Source: Salarchaeum sp. JOR-1 (lineage in GTDB: Archaea > Halobacteriota > Halobacteria > Halobacteriales > Halobacteriaceae). From it: a DNA stretch of 64,000 nucleotides. Both the position numbers and the translations under genes were made by a program. The notes under the pieces were generated by a model. The model had not been told where the DNA came from. It searched no databases and was given only the letters and a program-made list of their open reading frames with translations. The DNA lies in NCBI RefSeq assembly GCF_007833275.1, contig NZ_CP042241.1, positions 186,001 through 250,000 on the forward strand, given 5' to 3'. Positions 26,336-35,654 of this stretch are shown here, piece after piece. How positions within the stretch are numbered: the first letter of the stretch is position 1; each line of letters starts with the position of its first letter.

Positions 26336-26744
26336 GGTACTCGCGTCGATACATCCCCGTCGTCTCGGGCGCGGTGCGCTCGAACCCCCAGCGTTCGTAG
26401 AAGCCGTCCACGTCCGCGAGGAGGTTCACGGACGCCGTCTCAGACGCGTGTTCGTCCACGTACTCGACGACCGCGTCCATCAATCGCGAACCCAAGCCGC
26501 GACGCTGGTGGTCGGGGTGGACGGCCATGTCGCAGACGTGAAAGACAGTCGCACCATCGCCGACGATTCGCGCCATCCCCACCGTCTCCCCGCTGGGTTC
26601 GTGCATCATCGTAACGCCGTACAGGCTGTTCGGCAGGCCGTCGCGGGCGTCCGCGACGGTTCTCGGAGCCATCCCGGCGGCCTCGCGGAGTTCGCAGAAG
26701 CGCTCCGGCGTCGGAAGTTCCTCGCACAATACGTACTCGCTCAT
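26316..26744 (-). CDS. GNAT family N-acetyltransferase
   Basis: A 142-residue single GNAT domain. The acetyl-CoA pyrophosphate loop is VHPDHQRRGLGSRLMDAVVE (R/Q-x-x-G-x-G/A), with MARIVGDGATVFHVCDMAV before it and VNLLADVDGFYERWGFERTA after it. The acceptor is unknown. It starts 6 bp after the gatB stop, so it is the distal gene of the gatB transcript. Confidence 0.9.
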   Translation of the reverse strand: MSEYVLCEELPTPERFCELREAAGMAPRTVADARDGLPNSLYGVTMMHEPSGETVGMARIVGDGATVFHVCDMAVHPDHQRRGLGSRLMDAVVEYVDEHASETASVNLLADVDGFYERWGFERTAPETTGMYRREYPRIRRG

Positions 26745-26750
26745 GGAACC

Positions 26751-28229
26751 CTACAGGTGTTCGCGCAGCAGTTCGTTCACCTGGCCGGGGTCGGCGCTCC
26801 CGCCCGTCTTCTGCATCACCTGCCCGACGAGGAAGTTGAGCGCGCCCTCGTCGCCGTCCTCGTAGTCCTCGACCGCGTCCGGGTTCTCCTCGATAGCCGC
26901 CTCGACGGCGGCCTCGACCTCGCTCCCCGAGGTCTTCCCGAGGTCGTGCTCCTCGACAACCGCGTCCGGCGACTTCTCCTCGTCCAGCATCTCGCGCAGC
27001 ACGACCTCGCGGGCGTTCTTCTCCGTGATCTCGTCCTCGGCGACGAGTTCGACGAGGCGCGTGAACTCGTCGAACCGGCCCTCGATTTCCGTGATGGCCA
27101 TGCCGCGGTAGTTGAGTTCGCCGAGGAGGTTGTCCGCGACCCAGGTCGCGGCGAGCGCGGGGTCGTACTCGGTCGCCACGTCCTCGAAGAAGTCCGCGAC
27201 CTGCTTCGTGGACGTGAGCTTCGACGCCGCCTCCTCGGAGAGGCCGTACTCGTCCCGGAAGCGCTCGCGGCGCGCGTCCGGCAGTTCGGGGATGTCGAGT
27301 GTCTCCTTCCAGTCCGAGACCTCGAGGGGCGGGATGTCGGCCTCCCGGAAGTACCGGTAGTCTTTTTCTTCTTCCTTCGAGCGCATTGACACTGTCGACC
27401 CCGAGGACTCGTTCCACGCGCGAGTCTCCTGTTCGACCGCGCGGCCGCGCTTCAGGAGGTTGCGCTGGCGGGCGATTTCGTAGGACAGCGCGGACTCCGC
27501 GCCCCGGTGGCTGGAGATGTTCTTCACTTCGGTGCGGTTCGCGGCCGCGAGCGCCTCCTCGCTCGGCCGGCCCTCGTCGTCGAACTCGGCGGACTCCATC
27601 ATCGAGATGTTCGCGTCCACGCGGAGGCTGCCGTCCCAGCCGGAGTCGTAGATGCCGAGGTACTCCAGGACTTCTTCGAGTTTCGCGAGGAACGCCCGCG
27701 CTTCCCCGGGTTCGCGGAAGTCGGGCTTCGTGACGATCTCCATCAGGGGCGTGCCGGCGCGGTTGTAGTCCACTTTGGTGTAGTCCGCGGTTTCGATGCT
27801 GCCGCCGACGTGCTGGAGGCTGCCCGGGTCTTCTTCGAGGTGGGCGCGTTCGAGTTCGATGGTGCGCCGGCTGTCCTCGTGGCTGATTTCGAGTTCGCCG
27901 CCGTCGCAGATAGGGGCGTCGTACTGCGTTATCTGGAAGCCCTTCGGGAGGTCGGGGTAGAAGTAGTTCTTCCGGTGGAACCGGGTGCGTTCGGGGATGT
28001 CCGAGTGGAGGGCTTTCCCGAGGCGGACGGCGGATTCGACGGCCGCCTCGTTGAGGACGGGGAGCGCGCCCGGGAGGCCGAGACAGACGGGACACGTGTG
28101 GGTGTTCGGCTCCGCGTCCGCGGTGTCCGTCGAACACGAACAGAAGATCTTGGTGTCCGTTTCGAGTTGGACGTGGACTTCCAGCCCGATGACCGACTGG
28201 AGATCCGTTTCGGCGGCCTGCGTACTCAT
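26751..28229 (-). CDS. gatB: Aspartyl/glutamyl-tRNA(Asn/Gln) amidotransferase subunit B
   Basis: A 492-residue protein with the GatB catalytic cradle: VIGLEVHVQLETDTKIFCSC, CPVCLGLPGALPVLN, GKALHSDIPERTRFHRKNYF, YPDLPKGFQITQYDAPIC and DYNRAGTPLMEIVTKPDF. It ends in a YqeY-like domain (EVEAAVEAAIEENPDAVEDY). With GatA and GatC it converts Glu-tRNA(Gln) and Asp-tRNA(Asn) to their amides. gatA and gatC are not in the window. The promoter faces the smc operon across 110 bp. Confidence 0.96.
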   Translation of the reverse strand: MSTQAAETDLQSVIGLEVHVQLETDTKIFCSCSTDTADAEPNTHTCPVCLGLPGALPVLNEAAVESAVRLGKALHSDIPERTRFHRKNYFYPDLPKGFQITQYDAPICDGGELEISHEDSRRTIELERAHLEEDPGSLQHVGGSIETADYTKVDYNRAGTPLMEIVTKPDFREPGEARAFLAKLEEVLEYLGIYDSGWDGSLRVDANISMMESAEFDDEGRPSEEALAAANRTEVKNISSHRGAESALSYEIARQRNLLKRGRAVEQETRAWNESSGSTVSMRSKEEEKDYRYFREADIPPLEVSDWKETLDIPELPDARRERFRDEYGLSEEAASKLTSTKQVADFFEDVATEYDPALAATWVADNLLGELNYRGMAITEIEGRFDEFTRLVELVAEDEITEKNAREVVLREMLDEEKSPDAVVEEHDLGKTSGSEVEAAVEAAIEENPDAVEDYEDGDEGALNFLVGQVMQKTGGSADPGQVNELLREHL

Positions 28230-28308
28230 TACGGTGTGATTCTGCGCCGCGCGGCTTAGAACTGACGAACGCTGACGTGGCTAGGTATTGATACGTGTCT
28301 GACGCCGG

Positions 28309-28316
28309 TTTTATAC
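28309..28316 (+). promoter_or_regulatory. TATA element of the coiled-coil/smc/scpA operon
   Basis: TTTTATAC lies with its centre 28 bp before the ATG at 28340, in a GC-rich gap between divergent gatB and this operon. The spacing fits a leaderless transcript starting at or next to the ATG. Confidence 0.65.
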
Positions 28317-28339
28317 AGCCACATGCGGTTCATCGGGGT

Positions 28340-28639
28340 ATGAGTGACGAACGCGTCGAAGAACTCGAAGGCCGCGTGAAGGAACTGGAAGCGACCGTTC
28401 GAGGGCTGACGGAGGAACTCGTGGACACGACCGAGCGCGTGCGGGAACTCGAAGAGGAACTCGGCCTGAACGAACCCGCGGAGCGCGCTCGGAACGAACG
28501 GCGGGACGCTGAGGCCGCGGCAGCCGAGGAAGCCGACGCGGCGGACGCAGCGGCCGCGGCGGACGCGGCGGACGCAGCGGACGACGAGGGCGAGGGGGAC
28601 GAAGAGTCCGGCTTGGGCGACGACATCATCGTCGCGTAG
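28340..28639 (+). CDS. Coiled-coil protein upstream of smc (DUF7518-like)
   Basis: A 99-residue protein, MSDERVEELEGRVKELEATV. The first 48 residues form a clean heptad coiled coil (LTEELVDTTERVRELEEELG), and the rest is a low-complexity Ala/Asp tail encoded by repeated GCGGAC/GCGGCC triplets, ending GLGDDIIVA. It lies 6 bp before smc on the same transcript, which suggests a chromosome-organisation partner; no function is established. Start context GGGGTATG. Confidence 0.8.
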   Translation: MSDERVEELEGRVKELEATVRGLTEELVDTTERVRELEEELGLNEPAERARNERRDAEAAAAEEADAADAAAAADAADAADDEGEGDEESGLGDDIIVA

Positions 28640-28645
28640 GCCACG

Positions 28646-31600
28646 ATGTACATCGACGAAATCGTCCTCGAGAACTTCAAGAGCTTCGGGCGAACCACCA
28701 GAATCCCGTTCTACGAGGACTTCACTACCATCAGCGGCCCGAACGGCAGCGGGAAATCGAACATCATCGACGCCGTGCTGTTCGCGCTCGGTCTCGCCCG
28801 GACGCGCGGGATGCGCGCGGAGAAACTCACCGACCTCATCTACAACCCGAGCCACGACGGCGACGCGGACGCGGGCGGGCCGCGCGAGGCGAGCGTCGAG
28901 GTCGTGCTGAACAACGAGGAGCGCACGCTCTCCCGGTCGCAGGTCGTGAACGCCGCCGGCAGCGACGACGTGGGCGACGTGGACACCGTCTCAGTCCGGC
29001 GGCGCGTGAAGCGCACTGAAGACAACTACTACTCCTATTACTACCTGAACGGCCGGTCGGTGAACCTCTCCGACATCCAGGACTTGCTCGCGCAGGCGGG
29101 CGTCACCCCAGAGGGGTACAACGTCGTGATGCAGGGCGACGTGACCGGCATCATCAACATGACCGCGGGCGAGCGCCGCGAAATCATCGACGAGATCGCG
29201 GGCGTCGCGGAGTTCGACGCGAAGAAGGCGGACGCGTACGAGGAGCTCGACGTCGTCGAGGAGCGAATCGACGAGGCCGACCTCCGTATCGAGGAGAAGG
29301 AGAACCGCCTCGAACAGCTCTCTGCGGAGCGCGAGACGGCGCTCGAATACCAAGAGCTCCGCGAGGAGAAGTCCGAGTACGAGGGCTACGTGCAGGCCGC
29401 CGAGTTGGCGGAGAAGCGCGAGTCGCTCGCGGAGTACGAGGGCGAGGTCGAAACGTGGACGGAGCGCCTCGATACGCTCCAGGGCGAACTCGACACGCGC
29501 CGCGGGCGAGTGGAGCGCCTCGAAGACGAACTGGACGAGCTGAACGCGGAAATCGAGCGGAAAGGCGAGGACGAGCAGCTCGAACTCAAACGCGAGATCG
29601 AGGAGGTGAAGGGCGAAATCGGCCGTCTGGAAGACCAGATCGAGGCCGCAGAGGAGCGCGTCGAGGAAGCGGAGTCGACGCGCCGACAGGCGTTCGTCGA
29701 AATCGACCGGAAGCAGGAGCAGATAGACGACCTCGAAGAAGAAATTCGCGACATCAAGGTCGAGAAGGCGTCGCTGAAGACGGACGTGCAGGCGAAGCAG
29801 GAGGAGCTCGCGTCCATCGAGGACGAAATCGCGTCCATAGACACGGAGTTCGACGAACTCAAGGCCGAACTCGATTCGAAGAAATCGGAGTTGGAGGACG
29901 CGAAGGCGGCGCGAAACGACCTCCAGCGGGAGAAAGACCGCCTGCTGGACGAGGCGCGCCGGCGGTCGAGCGAGGTCTCCGAGGTGGAGGCGGAGTTGGA
30001 CGAGGCGCGCGAGTCGCTGCCGGAGTTCGACGCGAAGCTCGACGACCTCCGGTCGGAGCTGGAGAAGGCGAAGAAGAACGCCGCGCAGATCGAGGACGTG
30101 GTCGCCGACCTCAAACAGGAGAAATCGGAACTCCAGGACGACCTCGCGGACGTGGAGGACGACCTCTCCGGCGCGCAGGAGGAGTACGCGCGCCTCGAGG
30201 CGCAGGCGGACGAGTCCGGGGACTCCTCGTACGGCCGCGCGGTGTCCACGATTCTGAACGCCGACCGGGAGGGCGTGCACGGGACGGTCGCCCAGCTGGG
30301 CGGCGTGCCCGGCGAGTACGCGACCGCCGCGGAGACCGCCGCGGGCGGCCGGCTCGCGAACGTCGTGGTGGACGACGACAGCGTCGGCCAGCAGTGCATC
30401 GAGTTCCTGAAGTCGCGAAACGCGGGCCGCGCGACCTTCCTCCCAATCACGAAGATGCAGAACCGCTCACTCCCCCGAAAACCGAGCGACCCTGGCGTGG
30501 TGGACTTCGCGTACAACCTCGTGAAGTTCGACCAGCAGTACGCGCCCGTCTTCTCGTACGTCCTCGGGAGCACGCTCGTCGTGGAGGACATGGAGACCGC
30601 CCGCGAGTTCATGGGCGACTATCGGATGGTCACGCTGGACGGCGACCTCGTGGAGAAGTCGGGCGCGATGACCGGCGGCAGTCGGTCCGGCAGCCGGTAC
30701 TCCTTCTCCAAGACGGGGACGGGCCAACTGGAGCGCGTCGCCACCCGCATCAACAAACTGGAGGACGAACGCCGGAGCATCCGGGAGGACGTGCGCGACG
30801 TGGAGGAGCGCCTCGACGCGGCGCGCGACCGGCAGTCCGACGCGAAAGACCAGGTGCGCGCCATCGAGTCCGACATCGAGCGCGTCGAGGGCGAGCGCGA
30901 GGAGACCGAGGAGCGCATCGACAGCCTTGAAGACCGCCTCGCGGAAATCGAGGGCGAGCGCGAGGAGGTCGACGAGCGGATGCAGGAACTCGAAGGCGAG
31001 CTGGACGAGACGAACGATGAAATCGCCGCGATCCAGGCGGACATCGACGAGCTCGAAGCCGAGCTCGCGGACTCCCGCATCCCCGAACTCACCGCTGAGA
31101 AGGAGGACATCGAGGACGAAATCGACGGGCTGGAGGACGAAATCGACGACCTCGACGGCGAACTGAACAGCCTCCAGTTGGAGAAGCAGTACGCGGAGGA
31201 GGCAATCGAAGACCGGCACGACGACATCGAGGCCGCGCAGAACAAGAAGGCCGAGCAGGAAGAGCGCATCCGCGAGTTAGAGGAGAAGATAGACGACCAG
31301 CGCGACCTCCTCGGAGAGAAGGAGGCCGCGGTCGAGGACTTAGAGGGCGAACTCGCCGACCTCAAGTCCGAGCGCGAGGGCCTGCAGGCGGAGTTGAAGG
31401 AAGCGCAGTCCGACCGCGACGAGTACCAGTCGAAGGTCGACAACGCGAAGAGCGAACTGGAGCGCGCGGAGAGCGCGGTCGCGCGGCTGGAACGCGAAAT
31501 CGAGGAGCTCGAAGCCGCGGTCGGCGAGTTCGACCCCGATGACGTGCCCGACCTGGACGAGGTCGAGGCGCGCATCAGCGAACTGGACGCCGAGATGGAG

Positions 31601-32224
31601 GCGCTGGAGCCGGTGAACATGCTCGCCATCGAGGAGTACGACGAGGTCGAGGCCGACCTCGACGACCTCCGAGAGAAGCGCGAGACGCTCGTCGCGGAGG
31701 CCGACGGCATCCGCGAGCGCATCGAGTCCTACGAGTCCCAGAAGCGAGAGGCGTTCATGGACGCGTTCGAGGAGATAGACGAGCAGTTCCAGCGCATCTT
31801 CAGCCGGCTCTCCGACGGCTCGGGCGAGCTCGTTCTCGAAGACGAGGACGACCCGTTCGAGGGCGGGTTGACGATGAAAGCGCAGCCCGGCGACAAGCCC
31901 GTGCAGCGCCTCGACGCGATGAGCGGCGGGGAGAAGTCGCTGACGGCGCTCGCGTTCATCTTCGCCATCCAGCGGTACAACCCCGCGCCGTTCTACGCGC
32001 TGGACGAGGTGGACGCGTTCCTCGACGCCGTGAACGCCGACCGGGTCGGGGAGATGGTGGACGAACTCGCGGGCGACGCGCAGTTCATCGTCGTCAGCCA
32101 CCGCTCCGCGATGCTCGAACGCTCCGAGCGCGCCATCGGCGTGACGATGCAGGAGAACAACGTCTCCGCCGTCACGGGCATCGACCTCACCGGCCAGCGC
32201 GCGGAAGCGAGCGGTGACGACTGA
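28646..32224 (+). CDS. smc: Chromosome segregation ATPase SMC
   Basis: A 1192-residue SMC. The N-terminal ATPase half has SGPNGSGKSNIIDAVLFAL (Walker A); a long coiled coil follows; the hinge spans about residues 525-660 (EGVHGTVAQLGGVPGEYATA); a second coiled coil comes next; and the C-terminal half has DAMSGGEKSLTALAFIFA (signature) and FYALDEVDAFLD (Walker B), then VVSHRSAMLERSERAIGV. It dimerises at the hinge and organises chromosomal DNA with ScpA. Its stop overlaps the scpA start by 1 bp. Confidence 0.97.
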   Translation: MYIDEIVLENFKSFGRTTRIPFYEDFTTISGPNGSGKSNIIDAVLFALGLARTRGMRAEKLTDLIYNPSHDGDADAGGPREASVEVVLNNEERTLSRSQVVNAAGSDDVGDVDTVSVRRRVKRTEDNYYSYYYLNGRSVNLSDIQDLLAQAGVTPEGYNVVMQGDVTGIINMTAGERREIIDEIAGVAEFDAKKADAYEELDVVEERIDEADLRIEEKENRLEQLSAERETALEYQELREEKSEYEGYVQAAELAEKRESLAEYEGEVETWTERLDTLQGELDTRRGRVERLEDELDELNAEIERKGEDEQLELKREIEEVKGEIGRLEDQIEAAEERVEEAESTRRQAFVEIDRKQEQIDDLEEEIRDIKVEKASLKTDVQAKQEELASIEDEIASIDTEFDELKAELDSKKSELEDAKAARNDLQREKDRLLDEARRRSSEVSEVEAELDEARESLPEFDAKLDDLRSELEKAKKNAAQIEDVVADLKQEKSELQDDLADVEDDLSGAQEEYARLEAQADESGDSSYGRAVSTILNADREGVHGTVAQLGGVPGEYATAAETAAGGRLANVVVDDDSVGQQCIEFLKSRNAGRATFLPITKMQNRSLPRKPSDPGVVDFAYNLVKFDQQYAPVFSYVLGSTLVVEDMETAREFMGDYRMVTLDGDLVEKSGAMTGGSRSGSRYSFSKTGTGQLERVATRINKLEDERRSIREDVRDVEERLDAARDRQSDAKDQVRAIESDIERVEGEREETEERIDSLEDRLAEIEGEREEVDERMQELEGELDETNDEIAAIQADIDELEAELADSRIPELTAEKEDIEDEIDGLEDEIDDLDGELNSLQLEKQYAEEAIEDRHDDIEAAQNKKAEQEERIRELEEKIDDQRDLLGEKEAAVEDLEGELADLKSEREGLQAELKEAQSDRDEYQSKVDNAKSELERAESAVARLEREIEELEAAVGEFDPDDVPDLDEVEARISELDAEMEALEPVNMLAIEEYDEVEADLDDLREKRETLVAEADGIRERIESYESQKREAFMDAFEEIDEQFQRIFSRLSDGSGELVLEDEDDPFEGGLTMKAQPGDKPVQRLDAMSGGEKSLTALAFIFAIQRYNPAPFYALDEVDAFLDAVNADRVGEMVDELAGDAQFIVVSHRSAMLERSERAIGVTMQENNVSAVTGIDLTGQRAEASGDD

Positions 32225-33102
32225 TGAGTGAGAACCCGGAGGACGCGCTCGCCATCGCCGGCCACGAGGATCGAGAGCCGCCCGCGGGCGCAAAATCGGA
32301 CGCGACCGACCGCTTCGACGGCGGCGACGCCCCCGCGGGAGAAGGCGACGAGGAGGAAGTCGAACCGGTCGAACTGCTCGTGCAGTTGGCGAGAGAGGGC
32401 GAGATAGAGCCGTGGGACATCGACATCGTGGACGTGACGGACGCGTTCCTCGACCGGCTGGACGAGGCCGACCTCCGCACGTCCGGCCGGGCGTTGTTCT
32501 ACGCGAGCGTCCTCTTGCGCATGAAGTCGGACGCGCTCCTGGATCCGGACGAACCCGACGATCCCGAGGAGCCGGAACCCGCGCCGTGGGACGCGCCCGA
32601 GGGCGGCGACGGCCCGCCCGGGTTCGACCCCGTGGACGCGCTGGAGGCAGAGATGGATCGCCGGCTCGAACGCAAGGACGCCCGCGGAACGCCGGAGACG
32701 CTGGACGAGCTCGTCCGCTCGCTCCGGGAGGCCGAACGCGGGTCGTGGTGGAAGGAATCCCGAACGTACGACACGGACTCCTCCCCGCAGGGGTTCCAGC
32801 GGGGCACGCAGACGCTCGACTACCACACGGGCGACGACATGCGGCTGGACGACGAGCCCACACAGGCGGACGCGCTCGGCACCGCTCACGAGGAGGACAT
32901 CGAGGCGACTATCGAGGACGTGGAGGGCGCGCTCGGCGAGCGGTTCGACCGCGGGCGGAACGAAGTGCTCTACGAGGAGGTCGCGAACGCGGGCGGCACG
33001 CGGGTGGAGACGTTCCTCGCGCTTCTCTTCCTCGCGCACCGCGGGAGCGTCTACCTGGAACAGGACGAGCTGTTCGACGACCTCTGGGTCAGTCGAGCGT
33101 GA
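32224..33102 (+). CDS. scpA: Segregation/condensation protein ScpA (kleisin)
   Basis: A 292-residue kleisin. VEPVELLVQLAREGEIEPWD starts the N-terminal domain, and RALFYASVLLRMKSDALLD near residue 90 matches the SMC-neck binding helix. An acidic Pro-rich linker follows, and the C-terminal winged helix VETFLALLFLAHRGSVYLEQ contacts the SMC head. The length is somewhat above bacterial ScpA because of the linker and an acidic 40-residue N-terminus. It shares 1 bp with the smc stop. No scpB is present nearby. Confidence 0.94.
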   Translation: MSENPEDALAIAGHEDREPPAGAKSDATDRFDGGDAPAGEGDEEEVEPVELLVQLAREGEIEPWDIDIVDVTDAFLDRLDEADLRTSGRALFYASVLLRMKSDALLDPDEPDDPEEPEPAPWDAPEGGDGPPGFDPVDALEAEMDRRLERKDARGTPETLDELVRSLREAERGSWWKESRTYDTDSSPQGFQRGTQTLDYHTGDDMRLDDEPTQADALGTAHEEDIEATIEDVEGALGERFDRGRNEVLYEEVANAGGTRVETFLALLFLAHRGSVYLEQDELFDDLWVSRA

Positions 33103-33805
33103 GCCACGCGGACTCCAGGCCGGAGTCGTGGAGTCGCCACTTCTGCCGGACGCCGCCGCTCGGACGGGATTCGGCGTCTATCGTCGCGTCGAACAGGGGT
33201 TCGTAGACTGCGAGGTGGCGCTCGGGGATGCCCGCGGCGACGTGCGCGTGCAGTATGCCGTTCCGGTCGCGGACGCGCGCCGCGAGCAGTTGGAGGAACC
33301 GGAACAGCTCCGCCTCCGTGGCTTCGTCGCCGCCGACGGCGTCGAGGAGCGCGTCGAGCGTGTGCAGGCAGACGCGGAGTTCGCCCGGACCGGGTTCGCG
33401 GGGGAACAGGCGGTCGATGTGGTCGTCCACGGCGGCGAGCACGTCGGGGAACGCGGTGCGGTCGTCCACGGTGGTGCGCCACGCGTCCGTGGTCGTGGGT
33501 TCGGGAAGTGGGGCAGTCGACCCGGTCGTGGCGACCGCGGAGCGCGTGTACTCGCCGCCGGACGCGTCGACGACGCCGAACTGGTCGCTTGAGAGGTCGC
33601 GGCCGTCGCGGACGGTGAGCGCGCGGTCGGCGTCGCTCGTGGAGACGACGACGCTCCGGCGGTCGAGCGACGGGTCGCCGAGCAGGCGGTCACAGACGCC
33701 GTTCGTCCCGCGCGTGTCACCGCGGACGAGAACCGCACAGCCCGCTCGCTTGAGGTCGGCGAGGCGGGCGGCGAACGATTCCGCGCGGGTCGCGTCTGGT
33801 TCCAT
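33089..33805 (-). CDS. DUF7504 family protein
   Basis: A 238-residue protein with a degenerate RecA/KaiC-like fold: CAVLVRGDTRGTNGVCDRLL, SVVVSTSDADRALTVRDGRD, a central GELRVCLHTLDALLDAVGGD, and FLQLLAARVRDRNGILHAHV. A clear Walker A lysine is missing, so ATP hydrolysis is doubtful. The family is haloarchaeal and uncharacterised, often near signalling or regulatory genes. It converges with scpA, overlapping by 14 bp. Confidence 0.75.
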   Translation of the reverse strand: MEPDATRAESFAARLADLKRAGCAVLVRGDTRGTNGVCDRLLGDPSLDRRSVVVSTSDADRALTVRDGRDLSSDQFGVVDASGGEYTRSAVATTGSTAPLPEPTTTDAWRTTVDDRTAFPDVLAAVDDHIDRLFPREPGPGELRVCLHTLDALLDAVGGDEATEAELFRFLQLLAARVRDRNGILHAHVAAGIPERHLAVYEPLFDATIDAESRPSGGVRQKWRLHDSGLESAWLTLD

Positions 33806-33862
33806 GTCTGGTCTAGTGGACGAGCGCCACCTATTTAGTTTTTCTGCGAAGATCGGTGAAGT

Positions 33863-34717
33863 TTAGAGGTAGTCGCCGACGAAGAGTTCCACGCGCTCCC
33901 GGGTCTCCGGGGGAATGGCGTCCGTCGGCGTGTTCACCGTGCCCTCGAGGCTGTGCCCGCAGTCGCACTCGCGCGAGTCGGGCAGCGTCTCGATAGCGTG
34001 CTCGATGGTTCGCTTGATAGCCGTCTCGTTCGCCGCGGCGTTCTCTAAGACTTCTTCGAGCGTGACCTCGCTGTCGTCCTTCCACACGTCGTAGTCCGTG
34101 ACGCCGGCGACAGTCGCGTAACACATCTCGGCCTCACGCGCGAGCTTCGCCTCCGGAATCGCCGTCATCCCGACGAGATCCCAGCCCTGCGCGCGGTAGA
34201 ACTCGGATTCGGCCTTCGTGGAGTACTGCGGGCCCTCGATGCAGACGTACGTCCCGCCCTTCTCCGCGTCGGCGTCCGTCGCCTCGGTCGCGGCGTCGTG
34301 GAGGTGGTCGACCATGTGCGGACAGTACGGCTCCGCGAACGGCTGGTGGACGACGATGCCGTCCCCGAAGAAGGAAGCGTCGCGGTGTTTCGTGCGGTCG
34401 AAGATCTGGTCGGGAACGACGAGCGTCTGCGGCGGCAAGTCCTCGCGGAGGCTGCCGACGGCGTTCGACGCGAGCACGCGCTCGACGCCGAGTTCCTTGA
34501 GCGCGTAGATGTTCGCGCGGTAGGGGAGGTTCGTCGGTTCGCGCTGGTGATCGGGGCCGTGCCGCGGCAGGAACGCGACCTCGGTTCCCGTATCACCGAA
34601 CTCGCCGACCGTGACGGGCGCGCTCGGTTCGCCGTACGGCGTCGACACCTCGTGTTCCGTGACGTTCGACAGCGGGAGCGCCTCGTAGATACCGCTCCCG
34701 CCGATGAAGCCGATCAT
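33863..34717 (-). CDS. mtnP: S-methyl-5'-thioadenosine phosphorylase
   Basis: A 284-residue nucleoside phosphorylase, MIGFIGGSGIYEALPLSNVT. The phosphate site FLPRHGPDHQREPTNLPYRA, ERVLASNAVGSLRE, and the PNP/MTAP signature GGTYVCIEGPQYSTKAESEF are all visible, followed by GMTAIPEAKLAREAEMCYA. The CxC pair in SRECDCGHSLEGT is common in archaeal MTAPs and stabilises the fold. It cleaves 5'-methylthioadenosine to adenine and methylthioribose-1-phosphate. Confidence 0.95.
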   Translation of the reverse strand: MIGFIGGSGIYEALPLSNVTEHEVSTPYGEPSAPVTVGEFGDTGTEVAFLPRHGPDHQREPTNLPYRANIYALKELGVERVLASNAVGSLREDLPPQTLVVPDQIFDRTKHRDASFFGDGIVVHQPFAEPYCPHMVDHLHDAATEATDADAEKGGTYVCIEGPQYSTKAESEFYRAQGWDLVGMTAIPEAKLAREAEMCYATVAGVTDYDVWKDDSEVTLEEVLENAAANETAIKRTIEHAIETLPDSRECDCGHSLEGTVNTPTDAIPPETRERVELFVGDYL

Positions 34718-34761
34718 ACTGAGTTCTCGCGCCGGCGCGGACTTAAGCCGTCCGTCATCGC

Positions 34762-35556
34762 TTAGAGGACGCCGAGCACGAACCCGCCGCCCATCGCGAC
34801 GAGCACCACCGCGGAGAGCACGGGCAGGTAGGGCGCGTACGCCTCGACGCGCTCCTCGTAGCGCTCGTAGCCCGCGACGAGCAGCAGCGTCAGCGCCACG
34901 ATGCCGACGATGACCGTGAGCGCGTACGCCGCCATCAGTTCGAGGCAGTGCACAGAGCCCGCGCACAGCGCGATTATCTCGAACTCCTCCTCGTGCGCGA
35001 ACCCGAGCAGGAACGCGAACCACGCGATACCCCACAGTCCGCGGTCCGCTCCCCCTCCGATGTCGTGCCCGGGCGAGTGGCCGCCCCCGACGAACACGCT
35101 CCGGACGCGCGACCACACCCGCGACAGCGGCGACGGCGCCTCGTCGCCGGTGTGCGCGTGGTCGTGGTCGCCGTGGGAATGCTCGTGACTATCGTCGCCG
35201 TGGTCGTGGCTGTGGCCGTGGCCGGCGTACTCGCGGACGCCGAGGAGAATGAGGAGGAGTCCCGCGACGACGCTGACCGGGCCGCCGATGGGGAACCCGA
35301 GGACGGTGAGCGGTTCGTTCGCCTGGGTGAGGGAGAAGTAGGATTTCGCGTAGAAGAACACGGCGACCATGGCGATGCTGGAGACGAGGTGGCCGACGCC
35401 GAGGAGGACGCCGGCGGCGAGGCCGTGCAGCCACTTGTTCGAGCGGTCGAGCGCGTAGGACGCGGCGACGGGCCAGCCGTGCCCGGGTTCGATGCCGTGA
35501 ACCGCGCCGAGCGCGACCGCGCCGACGAGCAGGCCGAGCGCGTCACCGTGGAGCAT
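34762..35556 (-). CDS. NicO/RcnA-family nickel/cobalt transporter
   Basis: A 264-residue membrane protein with about six transmembrane segments, MLHGDALGLLVGAVALGAVH. The metal signature HGIEPGHGWPVAASYALDRS is in helix 1, GVGHLVSSIAMVAVF follows, and a cytoplasmic His/Asp loop HGHSHDHGDDSHEHSHGDHD comes near residue 113. LLGFAHEEEFEIIALCAGSV is a second conserved site. It moves Ni2+ or Co2+; direction (uptake or efflux) cannot be read from sequence. It is divergent from nikR, its probable regulator. Confidence 0.88.
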   Translation of the reverse strand: MLHGDALGLLVGAVALGAVHGIEPGHGWPVAASYALDRSNKWLHGLAAGVLLGVGHLVSSIAMVAVFFYAKSYFSLTQANEPLTVLGFPIGGPVSVVAGLLLILLGVREYAGHGHSHDHGDDSHEHSHGDHDHAHTGDEAPSPLSRVWSRVRSVFVGGGHSPGHDIGGGADRGLWGIAWFAFLLGFAHEEEFEIIALCAGSVHCLELMAAYALTVIVGIVALTLLLVAGYERYEERVEAYAPYLPVLSAVVLVAMGGGFVLGVL

Positions 35557-35654
35557 ACGCGAGTCGAGCGAACTCGCGGCCCTAAGGGTTGTTAATACCC
35601 ATTGCGGGGTGTCGTCATACGGAGGTTCTTGTGGCGGGCGACCCCAGTCGGGGT
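35557..35654. promoter_or_regulatory. Divergent control region between NicO transporter and NikR
   Basis: This 98-bp gap must hold both promoters and any NikR operator. Visible elements are a near-palindrome CCCTAAGGG at 35580-35588 about 27 bp from the transporter ATG, AT-richer TTAATACCC at 35592-35600, and TCATAC at 35615-35620. The last resembles one half of the bacterial NikR site, but no matching inverted half lies at the expected distance. An operator is therefore likely by context but not proven by sequence. Confidence 0.4.

Noticed and set aside
29455-30930. A 491-codon frame inside smc
   Set aside because: Arg/Gly-rich shadow of the SMC coiled-coil region on the same strand, with no start context or domain.
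32224-33102. Phage or plasmid partition gene
   Set aside because: The protein is a kleisin with both terminal SMC-binding domains and overlaps smc, so it is the chromosomal ScpA.
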